20,047 bases of DNA from JAFGRR01 sp964563855 (GTDB taxonomy: Bacteria > Planctomycetota > Phycisphaerae > UBA1845 > Fen-1342). Below are positions 1-8,429 of this stretch, one piece after another. The notes beneath the pieces are model-generated. The model did not search any database and was not told where the DNA came from. It worked only from the letters and a program-made list of their open reading frames with translations. The position numbers and the translations under genes are program-made. How positions within the stretch are numbered: position 1 is the stretch's first letter; the number at the start of each line of letters is the position of its first letter. The stretch covers positions 1 to 20,047 of the forward strand of contig CAZLYU010000060.1 in the NCBI GenBank assembly GCA_964563855.1. The letters run 5' to 3'.

Positions 1-82
1 CCCACCGCGATGCATGCTATCTTGCTGCGCTGCAAACATGCCCCCAAGCAAGTCGGAATCGTGCCCAAAGGATCCCCCGCTC

Positions 83-3000
83 ATGCATCGCCTGATCACC
101 GCCCTCACCGGTCTCACCATCCTCTCCGCGGGCGCCAGCGCCGCCGTCGAGGGCTACTACCGCTATCCCACCATCCACGGCGACGTCGTCGTCTTCGCGT
201 CTGAAAACGATCTCTGGCGCGTCACCACCGCCGGCGGCCTCGCCGCCCGCATCACAACCCACCCCGGCAATGAGGGCTTCCCAAAATTCAGCCCCAACGG
301 CGCCAAACTCGCCTTCTCCGCCGAGTACGGCGGAAACATCGACGCCTACGTCATGCCAGCCGGCGGCGGCGAACCCCAACGCCTCACCCACCACCCCGAA
401 CGCGACGAGGTCGTCGCCTGGCGCGGCGATGAGGTCGTCTTCCGCTCACGACGCCAGCACGCCCACCGCGCCGTCGAGCTCTTCGCCGTACCGACCACCG
501 GCGGAAATCCCACCCCCCTCGGCTTCGGCTGGGGCGCCCTGGCCGACTTCTCCCCAGACGGAAGCCGCGTCGTCTTCAACCGCATCTCGCGCGAGTTTCG
601 CACCTGGAAACGCTACCGCGGCGGCTTGGCCCAAGATGTCTGGCTTATCGACTACGAAAACCGCGTCGTCGAACAGCTCACCGACTTTGAGGGCACCGAC
701 GCCTGGCCCATGTGGGCCAACCAACGCGTCTACTTCGTCAGCGACCGCAGCGGCCGAGCCAATATCTTCTCTACCGATCTGACCGGCGGCGACGTTCAGC
801 AGCACACGTCACATACCGACTACGACGTCCGCTGGCCCGACACCGACGGTCAGCAGATCGTCTACACCCTCGGCGCTGATCTCTGGCTCCTCGACCTGGC
901 GCAGAACACCAACCGCAAGCTCGTCGTCACGCTGCCCACTGACCGACTCGACGCCCGCGGCCGCATGGGTGATCCCGCCAAGGCCTTCGACAGCTTCGCG
1001 CTCAGCCCCGACGGCAAACGCGTCGCCATCGCCGCCCGCGGCGAGCTCTGGGTCCGACCCGCCAAGGAAGGTCGCATCATCCCCCTCGCGCAAACGCCCG
1101 GCATCCGCGAACGCGCCGTCGCCTTCTCGCACGACGGCGAGCATCTGGCGGTCATCTCCGACAAAACCGGCGAGCAAGAGCTCTACATCCTGGACGCCGC
1201 CGGGAAGGAGCCGCCGCGCCAGCTCACCACCGCCGGCAAGGGTTGGATCTTCCCGCCCGTCTGGTCCCCCGATGGCAAGCACGTCGCTTACAGCGATCTC
1301 GAATTCGCCCTGCACGTCGTCAACGTCGAAAGCGGCCAGCGCCGCCTGGTCGACGACGCCGCCGGCTGGGAGATCAAGAACTACTCGTTCTCGCCCGACA
1401 GCCAGTGGCTCGCCTACGAGCGCCCGTCGAAGGACTGGAACGACTCGGCGTCCATCTGGCTCTACAGCGTGGCGGATGACCGCACGTTCCCCGTAACCGA
1501 TCAATTCACGAACGACTTCAATCCCGCCTGGGACCCGGAAGGCCGCTTCCTCTACTTCCTGTCAAACCGACTGGTGCGCCCCATGCTCGACAGTCGCGAC
1601 TTCATCGCTGCGGCGCCGACCAGCGCCAAGCCCTACGTCGTCATTCTCGCGGCCGACGGCGTCTCGCCCTTCCTGCCCGACGAGATGCAGCCGCAGACCG
1701 ATGACGCCGAGAACGAAGACCAGGCGAGCGATGATGCGGACGACGACAAATCGACGTCGGCGCCCGAAGTGAAGATCGATCTGGAAGGCATCGGCCGCCG
1801 CATCATCGAGACGCCCGTCGCCCCCGGAAACTATCAAGCGCTCTCCGCGACCAAGGGCAAGCTGCTCTTCATGAGCGAACCGACGCCCGTGCTCGATGAC
1901 AGCAGCTTCTTCGATCGCACCCCGCCCAAACGCACACTCATGGCGCTGGACATCAAAAAGCAGGAGACCGACACGGCGATCGCCGACTTGCAAAGCTACA
2001 CGATCTCGGCCGACGGAAAGCAGATCGCTTGGCGCACAGACGGGCGCATTCACGTCGCTCCGCTCAAATCGCTTCCAATCAAGCCTGACGACGAGAGTGT
2101 CGAAACCGTCGAACTCGCATCGCTGCCCCTGCCGGTCACGCCGCCCGACGAGTGGAGACAAATCTTCAACGAAGCCTGGCGCCTCCAACGCGACTTCTTC
2201 TGGGCCGAAAACATGACCGGCGTCGACTGGTCCGCCGAGCGCGAACGCTACGCGAAACTGCTCGACCGCATCGGCACGCGCGACGAACTCAACGACGTCG
2301 TCGGGCAACTCATTGCCGAACTCGGAACCTCGCACACGTATGTCTGGGGCGGAGATGTCCGCGCCGCCCCCAATGTCGCGGTCGGCGTGCTCGGCGCCGA
2401 TCTCGTGTTCGACGAACAGGCCGGCGCCTATCGCTTCGACCGCGTCCTCCAGCCCGAGCCTTGGGAGAGCGATGTCCACGCCCCGCTCACCATGCCCCCG
2501 GTCAATATCGATGAAGGCGACTACCTCTTCGCGATCAACCATCGACCGCTGACCGCGACCGACAATCCCTTCGAACCCCTCGCCGGACTCGCCGGCAACT
2601 ACGCCATGCTCACCGTCGGCGACGCACCCGACCGCAACGCCGCCCGCGACGTGCAAACCGCCGTGCTCTCGCTCGCGCAAGAGCGCGAACTCCGCTATCG
2701 CGACTGGGTGCGCCGCAACCGTGAATGGGTCGCCGAGCAGTCCGACGGGCGCATCGGCTACGTCCATCTGCCCGACATGGGTGGTCGCGGCCTCACCGCC
2801 TTCATGCGGAGCTTCTATCCCCAGCACCAGAAGCCCGGCCTGATCTTCGATCTGCGCTACAACGGCGGCGGGTTCGTCTCCCAGCTCATCATCCAAGTCC
2901 TCGCCCGCGAATCCTGGGCCTTCGGGAAGCCGCGCCGCGGACAGGTCTATACCTATCCCGCCGTCACCCACCGCGGTCACAAGCTGACAATCATCAACGA

Positions 3001-3364
3001 ATTCTCCGGCTCCGACGGCGACATCTTCCCCGAGAGCTTCAAACTGCTCCGCCTCGGCCCCGTCATCGGCAAGCGCACCTGGGGCGGCGTCGTCGGCATT
3101 CGTGGCGACAAGCCCTTCATCGACGGCGGCATGTCAACCCAGCCCGAATTCTCCTGGTGGCAGCCCGACCGCCGGTACGCGTTAGAGAACGAAGGCGTCG
3201 AGCCTGACATCGAAGTGCCCTACCCGCCCGGGGCCTACCTCGACAACCAGGACCCCCAACTCGAAAGCGCCGTCAGCATCATCAGCCAGATGATCGAGCA
3301 AGAGCCCGTCAGCCCAATCGACTTCGGAGACTACCCAGACACATCGCTGCAATCCGGCAAGTAG
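83..3364 (+). CDS. Secreted Tricorn-type S41 family protease
   Basis: This is a Tricorn-like serine protease of 1093 residues, probably cutting peptides in the periplasm or at the cell surface. Residues 1-20 form a signal peptide (MHRLITALTG then a hydrophobic run ending ASA), so the ATG at 83 is preferred over the in-frame ATG at 14; AAAGGA lies upstream. The N-terminal half carries many beta-propeller (PD40/WD40-like) repeats such as FSPDG, WSPDGKHVAYS and SPDSQWLAY. A very acidic linker lies near residues 538-562. The C-terminal half holds the C1, PDZ-like and C2 protease parts. Ser750-His751 (GTSH) matches the adjacent Ser-His of the Tricorn tetrad, Ser933 (YNGGGFVS) is the expected nucleophile, and Glu973 (NEFSGSDGD) is a likely fourth member, assigned by motif only. 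Length fits the Tricorn family. Archaeal Tricorn is cytosolic, so the export signal is notable. It converges on purF. Confidence 0.93.
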   Translation: MHRLITALTGLTILSAGASAAVEGYYRYPTIHGDVVVFASENDLWRVTTAGGLAARITTHPGNEGFPKFSPNGAKLAFSAEYGGNIDAYVMPAGGGEPQRLTHHPERDEVVAWRGDEVVFRSRRQHAHRAVELFAVPTTGGNPTPLGFGWGALADFSPDGSRVVFNRISREFRTWKRYRGGLAQDVWLIDYENRVVEQLTDFEGTDAWPMWANQRVYFVSDRSGRANIFSTDLTGGDVQQHTSHTDYDVRWPDTDGQQIVYTLGADLWLLDLAQNTNRKLVVTLPTDRLDARGRMGDPAKAFDSFALSPDGKRVAIAARGELWVRPAKEGRIIPLAQTPGIRERAVAFSHDGEHLAVISDKTGEQELYILDAAGKEPPRQLTTAGKGWIFPPVWSPDGKHVAYSDLEFALHVVNVESGQRRLVDDAAGWEIKNYSFSPDSQWLAYERPSKDWNDSASIWLYSVADDRTFPVTDQFTNDFNPAWDPEGRFLYFLSNRLVRPMLDSRDFIAAAPTSAKPYVVILAADGVSPFLPDEMQPQTDDAENEDQASDDADDDKSTSAPEVKIDLEGIGRRIIETPVAPGNYQALSATKGKLLFMSEPTPVLDDSSFFDRTPPKRTLMALDIKKQETDTAIADLQSYTISADGKQIAWRTDGRIHVAPLKSLPIKPDDESVETVELASLPLPVTPPDEWRQIFNEAWRLQRDFFWAENMTGVDWSAERERYAKLLDRIGTRDELNDVVGQLIAELGTSHTYVWGGDVRAAPNVAVGVLGADLVFDEQAGAYRFDRVLQPEPWESDVHAPLTMPPVNIDEGDYLFAINHRPLTATDNPFEPLAGLAGNYAMLTVGDAPDRNAARDVQTAVLSLAQERELRYRDWVRRNREWVAEQSDGRIGYVHLPDMGGRGLTAFMRSFYPQHQKPGLIFDLRYNGGGFVSQLIIQVLARESWAFGKPRRGQVYTYPAVTHRGHKLTIINEFSGSDGDIFPESFKLLRLGPVIGKRTWGGVVGIRGDKPFIDGGMSTQPEFSWWQPDRRYALENEGVEPDIEVPYPPGAYLDNQDPQLESAVSIISQMIEQEPVSPIDFGDYPDTSLQSGK

Positions 3365-3390
3365 CCGCCTGCTCGCGGGCGACAGTCTAG

Positions 3391-3419
3391 CGCCGGGCGC
3401 ATGCACGTTGCGCCCGGCG
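3391..3419. terminator. GC-rich hairpin between convergent genes
   Basis: A perfect 10-bp inverted repeat, CGCCGGGCGC (3391-3400) and GCGCCCGGCG (3410-3419) with a 9-nt loop, begins 27 nt after the protease stop and lies about 100 nt beyond the purF stop. Neither strand has a U tract after it, so it is not a textbook intrinsic terminator. Its place between convergent genes suggests a bidirectional transcript end or an RNA-stabilising hairpin. Confidence 0.45.
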
Positions 3420-3517
3420 GCCCCTCGTCTGACGCCAACGGCGCCCTGCCGATGCCGGTTCACATCGGCGGCCACGCGCGCCCGCACTCAGCTACGCTTT
3501 CCCCCCGCAACACGCGC

Positions 3518-4963
3518 TTACGCAGCGTCCTCGTCACCCTTCGAATCAAAAAACCGCAACTGCCGCCGCTCGAAGACATCCTTCTGGAAAGACTCGTCGA
3601 TCGGAATCGGATAGCGACCCGAGAAACAAGCCGCACAAAAGTCGCCCCCGTCAATCTTCAGCGAAGCAAGCAAGCCCTCCAGCGACAGATACGCGATCGA
3701 GTCCACTTCGAGAAACCGCCCGATCTCCTCCACCTCACGCTCGTGCGCAATCAGCCTTTCACGCTCGGGAAAGTCGATGCCGTAATGACAGCCAAAGCGA
3801 ATCGGCGGACTCGCGATTCGTAGATGAATCTCCTTGGCCCCGGCCTTCCGCAACGAAGCCATCTTCCCGCGCGTCGTCGTGCCGCGCACCACCGAATCCT
3901 CGACCACCACCAACCGCTTCCCCGCCACGCTCGCGCGAATCGGGTTCAGCTTCATCCGCACCGTCAGGTCGCGGATCGATTGCGTCGGCTGAATGAACGA
4001 ACGCCCCACATAGTGATTCGTCGTAAACCCGCGACTCAGCGGCAACCCCGACGCCTCGTGATACCCCATCGCCGCACACCGCGCACAGTTCGGAACCGCA
4101 ACCACCGCGTCCGCATCGACCGGCGCCTCCGCCGCCAACCGCCGCCCCATCTCCTTCCGCGCCTCATGCACGTTCGCGCCAAACACCTGACTCGCCGGGT
4201 CCGCGAAATAAACATGCTCAAACACACAGTACGCGCGCCGCACTTCATCTGCGCTGACAAACCGCCGCGAATGCAGACCGCTGTTCGACAGCGTCACGAT
4301 CTCGCCCGGCTCCACATCGCGAATGTAGTCCGCCTCCACGATATCCAGCGCGCAACTCTCGCTCGCCACCACCCAACCATCACCAATCCGCCCCAGACAC
4401 AACGGACGATTCCCAGACGGATCACGAACCGCCTCGATCCGGTCCGGGTGCAACACGAGAAAACAGTACGACCCCGTCAGATGCCGACAAACCGCAGCCA
4501 ACGGGTCCGGCTGACCCGCAAACTGCTCATCCGCAAGCATGTGCAACACCACCTCCGTGTCGCTCGTCGTCGTGAAAACATGCCCCTTGCGCTCATACGC
4601 GGTGCGCGTCGCCTCAGCGTTGACCAGATTGCCGTTATGCGCCAGCGCAACCTGCCCGATCGAGCCCGAAACCAGCAGCGGCTGCGTGTTCCCCAGACTC
4701 GGCGCGCCAGTCGTCGAATAACGCACGTGCCCCGCCGCAATCGCACCGCTCGTACGACTCAACGTCTCGATATCCAGTGCGTCGGTCACCACCCCCAGCC
4801 CGACATACCGCGCGATCTTGCCGTCTTCAACGACGCAAATCCCAGCCGATTCCTGTCCGCGGTGCTGTTGCGCGTAGAGCCCCAAATACGTCGTCCGCAC
4901 CGCTTCGGCATGATTCACCACACCGAACAGCCCGCAAGAGTGCTTCGCTTCACGCAAATCCAT
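3518..4963 (-). CDS. purF: Amidophosphoribosyltransferase (PurF)
   Basis: This enzyme makes 5-phosphoribosylamine from PRPP and glutamine, the first committed step of purine synthesis, in the cytoplasm. It has 481 residues. The start at 4963 is chosen because AAGG lies just upstream and because it gives a nine-residue propeptide before the catalytic Cys10 (SCGLFG), as in the Bacillus-type enzyme that removes a short N-terminal propeptide. The glutamine amidotransferase domain comes first (RYSTTG, HNGN at 109-112). The phosphoribosyltransferase domain has the PRPP loop VVVEDSVVRGTTTRGK at 352-367. Cys246, Cys392, Cys443 and Cys446 lie where the [4Fe-4S] ligands of B. subtilis PurF are found, so this looks like the oxygen-sensitive iron-sulfur type. 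No purine neighbours are in the window; the gene stands alone, divergent from the LptD-like gene. Confidence 0.97.
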   Translation of the reverse strand: MDLREAKHSCGLFGVVNHAEAVRTTYLGLYAQQHRGQESAGICVVEDGKIARYVGLGVVTDALDIETLSRTSGAIAAGHVRYSTTGAPSLGNTQPLLVSGSIGQVALAHNGNLVNAEATRTAYERKGHVFTTTSDTEVVLHMLADEQFAGQPDPLAAVCRHLTGSYCFLVLHPDRIEAVRDPSGNRPLCLGRIGDGWVVASESCALDIVEADYIRDVEPGEIVTLSNSGLHSRRFVSADEVRRAYCVFEHVYFADPASQVFGANVHEARKEMGRRLAAEAPVDADAVVAVPNCARCAAMGYHEASGLPLSRGFTTNHYVGRSFIQPTQSIRDLTVRMKLNPIRASVAGKRLVVVEDSVVRGTTTRGKMASLRKAGAKEIHLRIASPPIRFGCHYGIDFPERERLIAHEREVEEIGRFLEVDSIAYLSLEGLLASLKIDGGDFCAACFSGRYPIPIDESFQKDVFERRQLRFFDSKGDEDAA

Positions 4964-5024
4964 GATCGCCTTCAAGCCGTCCGTTCGCACACGCCATGCA
5001 CGGCGCCGCTGAAACCGCAACCCG

Positions 5025-5053
5025 ATACTACGCGATCACGTCGCGCATGACAG
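5025..5053 (-). promoter_or_regulatory. Putative sigma-70-like promoter of purF
   Basis: On the minus strand CTGTCA (5048-5053) is followed after 17 nt by TAGTAT (5025-5030). Each hexamer matches four of six consensus positions and the spacing is optimal. It would give a leader of roughly 55 nt before the purF start at 4963. No PurR-like operator was recognised. Confidence 0.4.
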
Positions 5054-5085
5054 CGCTCGTCGCTGATTCCGCGCCCTACGCGCCA

Positions 5086-5113
5086 TTGACCACGCGGCAT
5101 TCACTCTGATAAT
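5086..5113 (+). promoter_or_regulatory. Putative sigma-70-like promoter of the LptD-like gene
   Basis: TTGACC (5086-5091), 16 nt, then GATAAT (5108-5113): five of six consensus bases in each hexamer. Transcription would begin near 5120. The in-frame ATG at 5112 overlaps the -10 element, so it cannot be the start of a transcript from here. That supports the ATG at 5142. Confidence 0.55.
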
Positions 5114-5141
5114 GCGGCGATCACGAACTGCTGAAGGGTTC

Positions 5142-8099
5142 ATGTTGATCCTGCTTCCTCCGCGTACGCACGCCGCCCCGCCTCGATCGACTCGCGCCCT
5201 GCTCGCGTCCTTACTGATCGCCTCCTGGGTCACCCTGCTCGCGCCCCCCACCACGGCCCAAGACCTCTCACAAACCATTCTCGAAGGCCAGGAGCCCCTA
5301 CTCCCCCTGCGCGTCAGTCCAGACGACATCACGCTCCGCGCCCGCTACGTCCGCCAGATGCGCACCGTCGACAACGAACTCGCCCTCTACTGCAGCGGCG
5401 GCGTCGAAATTCAATTCGGCAGTCGCACCATGCAATCCAACGAGGCCATCGCCTGGATCACACGCGTCACCGATCCAAACCTCCCCACCCATTGGCGCAT
5501 GGATGTCTTCCTCGCCTTCGACGCCAAGATCATCGAACCCGGAGGCACAGTCACCTCCGGACGCGAACTCTTCGTGAGCGACCTCAGAAGCTCCGGCGAA
5601 CTCATCAAACTCAGCGATTCCGACGCCGCCGACGATCTCTCCCGACTCCCGCTCTATGTCCGCGGACAAGCCGCCCGCACGTTCACCGCCCAGGGCGGCA
5701 GCCCCTCAGAGATCCTCGGCCCCAACGTCGTCCGCGCCGATGAAGTGCGCGCCCTCCGCCCACCCAGTCCACCAGCCGTCATTCGCTACGTACTGCCCGA
5801 TCTCGAACCCGCCGAAACACCCAGCGGCGAAACCGTCCTCACCGCACGCGGCGGCGTCTACTTCTCACGCTCAACCGGCGAAACCGGCGACCTGCTCGAA
5901 CTCCGCGCCGACAACGGCGTCGTCTTCCTCTCGACCCTCGATCCCGACGACGAGTCCCAAGAGCGCGACGTCTCCGGCGAACTCGAAACCGGCGCCGCCG
6001 GAGCGCGCTGGGAGTCCGACCTGCGCAGCGGCCTTCGCGCCGTCTATCTCGAAGGCGACGTCTCGCTCAGCGTCGGCCCAAACTTCATCCGCGCCCAACG
6101 CATCTTCTACGACTTCCAGACCGAGCAGGCTCTGATCATTGACGGCGTCTTCCGCGCCTGGCTCGCCGATCGCAACATCCCGCTCTACCTCCGCGCCGAC
6201 GAAATTCGCCGCCACTCCCCGCGCGAGTTCTCAGCCCTCAACGCGAAGCTCACCACCGACGAGTTCCACACCCCGCACTACCACATCGGCGCCGAGCGCG
6301 TCGAAGTCTTCGACCGCACGCCCGATGTCGCCGGCGCCGCCGGACGAACCGGCTTCAGCGGCACATACACGCTCTACAACGCAACCTTCAACGTCGACGG
6401 CGCCCCGCTGCTGTGGTGGCCCTACGCCCGCGGCAACATCGACGAAGCCGAGACCCCGCTCCGCAGCTTCTCCACCGGCTGGAGCAACGAGTTCGGCGCC
6501 TCCGTCGAGACCGACTGGCGGCTCTTCTCGCTCATGGGCGTCCCGCCGCCCGAAGGCTACGACGCCAACCTCCGGCTCGACTACTTCTCGCGCCGCGGCC
6601 CCGCCGTCGGCGTCGATGTCGACTACGAGCGCCGCAACTACTTCGGCCTCATCCGGTCGTACTACATCAACGACGCCGGCGAAGACGATCTCGGCCCCCT
6701 CCGCCGCGCCCAGAACGAGCCCGACGGACCCAACCGCGGCCGCTTCCTGCTCCGCCACAAGCACTACCTCCCCAACAACTGGGAGGCCAACGTCGAATTC
6801 AGCTACCTCTCCGACCCCGGCTTCCTCGAAACCTACGAACGCGACGAGTGGTTCGAAAGCAAAGACCAGGAAACCGCCATCTATCTGAAGCGCACCCGCG
6901 GCCACGAAGCGCTCACCATTCTCACCAACTGGCGAATGATCGAGTTCATCGACCAGACCGAGCACCTGCCCGAAGTCACCTATCGCCGCATCGGCGACAC
7001 GCTCCCCTCGCCCGTCCCATGGATGGGCCCCCTTACGCTCTACCACGAGTCACGCGCCGGCGTCGTCCGCCGACGCATCGACGAACGCAACTTCTTCGAG
7101 TTCAGCGACTACGACAACACCGGCGAATCCGGCGTCACCTCGCGGCTCGACGCCCGACAAGAAATCGAAGCCCCGCTCAAGCTCGGCCCCATCAACATCA
7201 CCCCGTTCATGACCGTGCGCGGAACCTACTGGGATCAACAGCCCACCGGCGACGGCGGCCTCTGGCGCGGATTCACGCTCTACGGCGTGCGCGGCGCGAC
7301 CACCCTCGCCCGCGTCTATCCCGATGTCCGCTCCGAGCTGCTCAACATTCGCGGCATCCGACACGTCATCAACCCCGACTTCGTCGTCTGGAACGCCCAC
7401 AGCACCGCCGACAGCGACGAAATCTGGCCCTTCGACGAAGGCGTCGAAACCATCGACGGCTTCTACGGCGCCGGCTTCGGAGTCAAGCAGATCTTCCAGA
7501 CCAAACGCGGCGTCGGCGAACGCGAAAAAGTCACAGATCTGCTCACGCTCAACGTCGAAGCCGGCTTCTTCGGCGACCCCCAGGAAGACGAACTCGCCAC
7601 CGGCTGGGTCAACCCGCTCGAGCCCGAGAACAGCCGCACCCGCAACCACGTCTTGTTCGAAACCATCTACCGCCTTAGCGACACCACCACCCTTCTCTAC
7701 GACGTCAACTGGGATCTCAACGACCGCGCCGTCGATCGCCACAACATCGCCCTCGCCATCGAACGCAGCCCCCGCCTCTCATATGTGATCGGCCTCCGAC
7801 ACGCTCAAGACATCGACTACACCATCGTCGGCGGCGGCGTGAACTACAAACTCACCGAGAAGCACACCGTCGGCACGCGCCTCTGGTACGACATCGAGCG
7901 CGACGAACTCGGCTCGCTCGCCGTCACCTACATCCGCAAACTGCCGCGCTGGTACTTCGCTGTGAACTTCGAAACCGACGAGGTGCTCGAAGACACCACC
8001 ATCACCGTCGCCGTCTGGCCCGAAGGCATCCCCGAGTGGACCCTCGGCTCCCGCCGCTTCACCGGCCTCGCCACCAGCACCGGCATCCGCCCCTACTAG
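5142..8099 (+). CDS. lptD: LptD/OstA-like outer-membrane assembly protein
   Basis: This is a 985-residue exported protein resembling LptD, the outer-membrane beta-barrel that inserts lipopolysaccharide at the cell surface. A signal peptide ends near residue 39 (PPTTAQ). Residues about 50-400 hold repeated LptA/OstA-like strands (LALYCSGGVEIQFG, LEGDVSLSVG, ALIIDGVFRAW) typical of the periplasmic bridge. From about residue 415 (DGAPLLWWPYARG, comparable to the conserved entry into the LptD barrel) the protein becomes a long run of alternating amphipathic strands ending in Tyr, as outer-membrane barrels do. It is longer than E. coli LptD (784) and has almost no cysteine, so the disulfide pairing of E. 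coli LptD is absent. Start 5142 has GAAGGG close upstream and fits the promoter; an in-frame ATG at 5112 is the alternative. No other lpt genes are nearby. Fold assignment is firm; LPS as the cargo is inferred. Confidence 0.82.
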   Translation: MLILLPPRTHAAPPRSTRALLASLLIASWVTLLAPPTTAQDLSQTILEGQEPLLPLRVSPDDITLRARYVRQMRTVDNELALYCSGGVEIQFGSRTMQSNEAIAWITRVTDPNLPTHWRMDVFLAFDAKIIEPGGTVTSGRELFVSDLRSSGELIKLSDSDAADDLSRLPLYVRGQAARTFTAQGGSPSEILGPNVVRADEVRALRPPSPPAVIRYVLPDLEPAETPSGETVLTARGGVYFSRSTGETGDLLELRADNGVVFLSTLDPDDESQERDVSGELETGAAGARWESDLRSGLRAVYLEGDVSLSVGPNFIRAQRIFYDFQTEQALIIDGVFRAWLADRNIPLYLRADEIRRHSPREFSALNAKLTTDEFHTPHYHIGAERVEVFDRTPDVAGAAGRTGFSGTYTLYNATFNVDGAPLLWWPYARGNIDEAETPLRSFSTGWSNEFGASVETDWRLFSLMGVPPPEGYDANLRLDYFSRRGPAVGVDVDYERRNYFGLIRSYYINDAGEDDLGPLRRAQNEPDGPNRGRFLLRHKHYLPNNWEANVEFSYLSDPGFLETYERDEWFESKDQETAIYLKRTRGHEALTILTNWRMIEFIDQTEHLPEVTYRRIGDTLPSPVPWMGPLTLYHESRAGVVRRRIDERNFFEFSDYDNTGESGVTSRLDARQEIEAPLKLGPINITPFMTVRGTYWDQQPTGDGGLWRGFTLYGVRGATTLARVYPDVRSELLNIRGIRHVINPDFVVWNAHSTADSDEIWPFDEGVETIDGFYGAGFGVKQIFQTKRGVGEREKVTDLLTLNVEAGFFGDPQEDELATGWVNPLEPENSRTRNHVLFETIYRLSDTTTLLYDVNWDLNDRAVDRHNIALAIERSPRLSYVIGLRHAQDIDYTIVGGGVNYKLTEKHTVGTRLWYDIERDELGSLAVTYIRKLPRWYFAVNFETDEVLEDTTITVAVWPEGIPEWTLGSRRFTGLATSTGIRPY

Positions 8100-8102
8100 A
8101 GC

Positions 8103-8154
8103 GGCGCCATGGGTCACGGAACGTGACCCATGCTCCTCCACGAAGGGGTGGCAA
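8103..8154. repeat. 52-bp hairpin repeat, copy 1
   Basis: First of three related copies running from GGCGCCATG to TGGCAA. It holds the most perfect hairpin: CATGGGTCACG (8108-8118), loop GAA, CGTGACCCATG (8122-8132), an 11-bp stem. The stem starts nine nt after the stop of the LptD-like gene, so it could also end or protect that transcript, although no U tract follows. All reading frames through it are poor. Confidence 0.8.
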
Positions 8155-8226
8155 CGGCGGCAATGTGGCCCTGACCCGTGGCGCGGCGCGGCGGCCCTAA
8201 CCCTGGGCCGGGCTCGGCACTTCGGG

Positions 8227-8278
8227 GGCGCCATGCGTCACGGAACGTGACCCGTGCTTCCTCACGAAGCATTGGCAA
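8227..8278. repeat. 52-bp hairpin repeat, copy 2
   Basis: Second copy in the same orientation as the first. The stem has one C-C mismatch (CATGCGTCACG against CGTGACCCGTG) and one T-G wobble. The right part, CTTCCTCACGAAGCATTGGCAA, has drifted from the other copies by small changes. Confidence 0.78.
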
Positions 8279-8291
8279 GAGCAAGGGGCCG

Positions 8292-8342
8292 GGCGCCATG
8301 GGTCACGGAACGTGACCCGTGCTCTCCACGAAGGGATGGCAA
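8292..8342. repeat. 51-bp hairpin repeat, copy 3
   Basis: Third copy, same orientation, one base shorter. The stem is intact apart from one T-G wobble at the position where copy 1 has T-A, so pairing is kept. The spacers between copies (72 and 13 nt) differ in length and sequence. The remaining stretch to the metY stop at 8430 shows nothing else that I can identify. Confidence 0.8.
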
Positions 8343-8429
8343 GGACGCCACGTTGCCGGTTCCAATCGGCACGCCAACCAGTGGCGAGCCCAAACCAGCA
8401 AGCGAGCCCGACTCCAGCCACAACCAAAA

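Noticed and set aside
1562..2980. A 472-codon minus-strand open frame inside the Tricorn-type protease gene
   Set aside because: Antisense shadow: no ribosome site or recognisable domain, and the plus strand carries the protease motifs.
3824..5050. A 408-codon plus-strand open frame opposite purF
   Set aside because: Arg/His-rich antisense product; purF is unmistakable on the other strand.
8159..8226. Short open frames repeating RSVTHGA- or ARVTFRD-like peptides across the 52-bp repeats
   Set aside because: The similar peptides come from the DNA repeat read in different frames, not from a conserved protein.
8103..8342. CRISPR array
   Set aside because: Only three units with unequal spacers (72 and 13 nt), internal drift and no cas genes.
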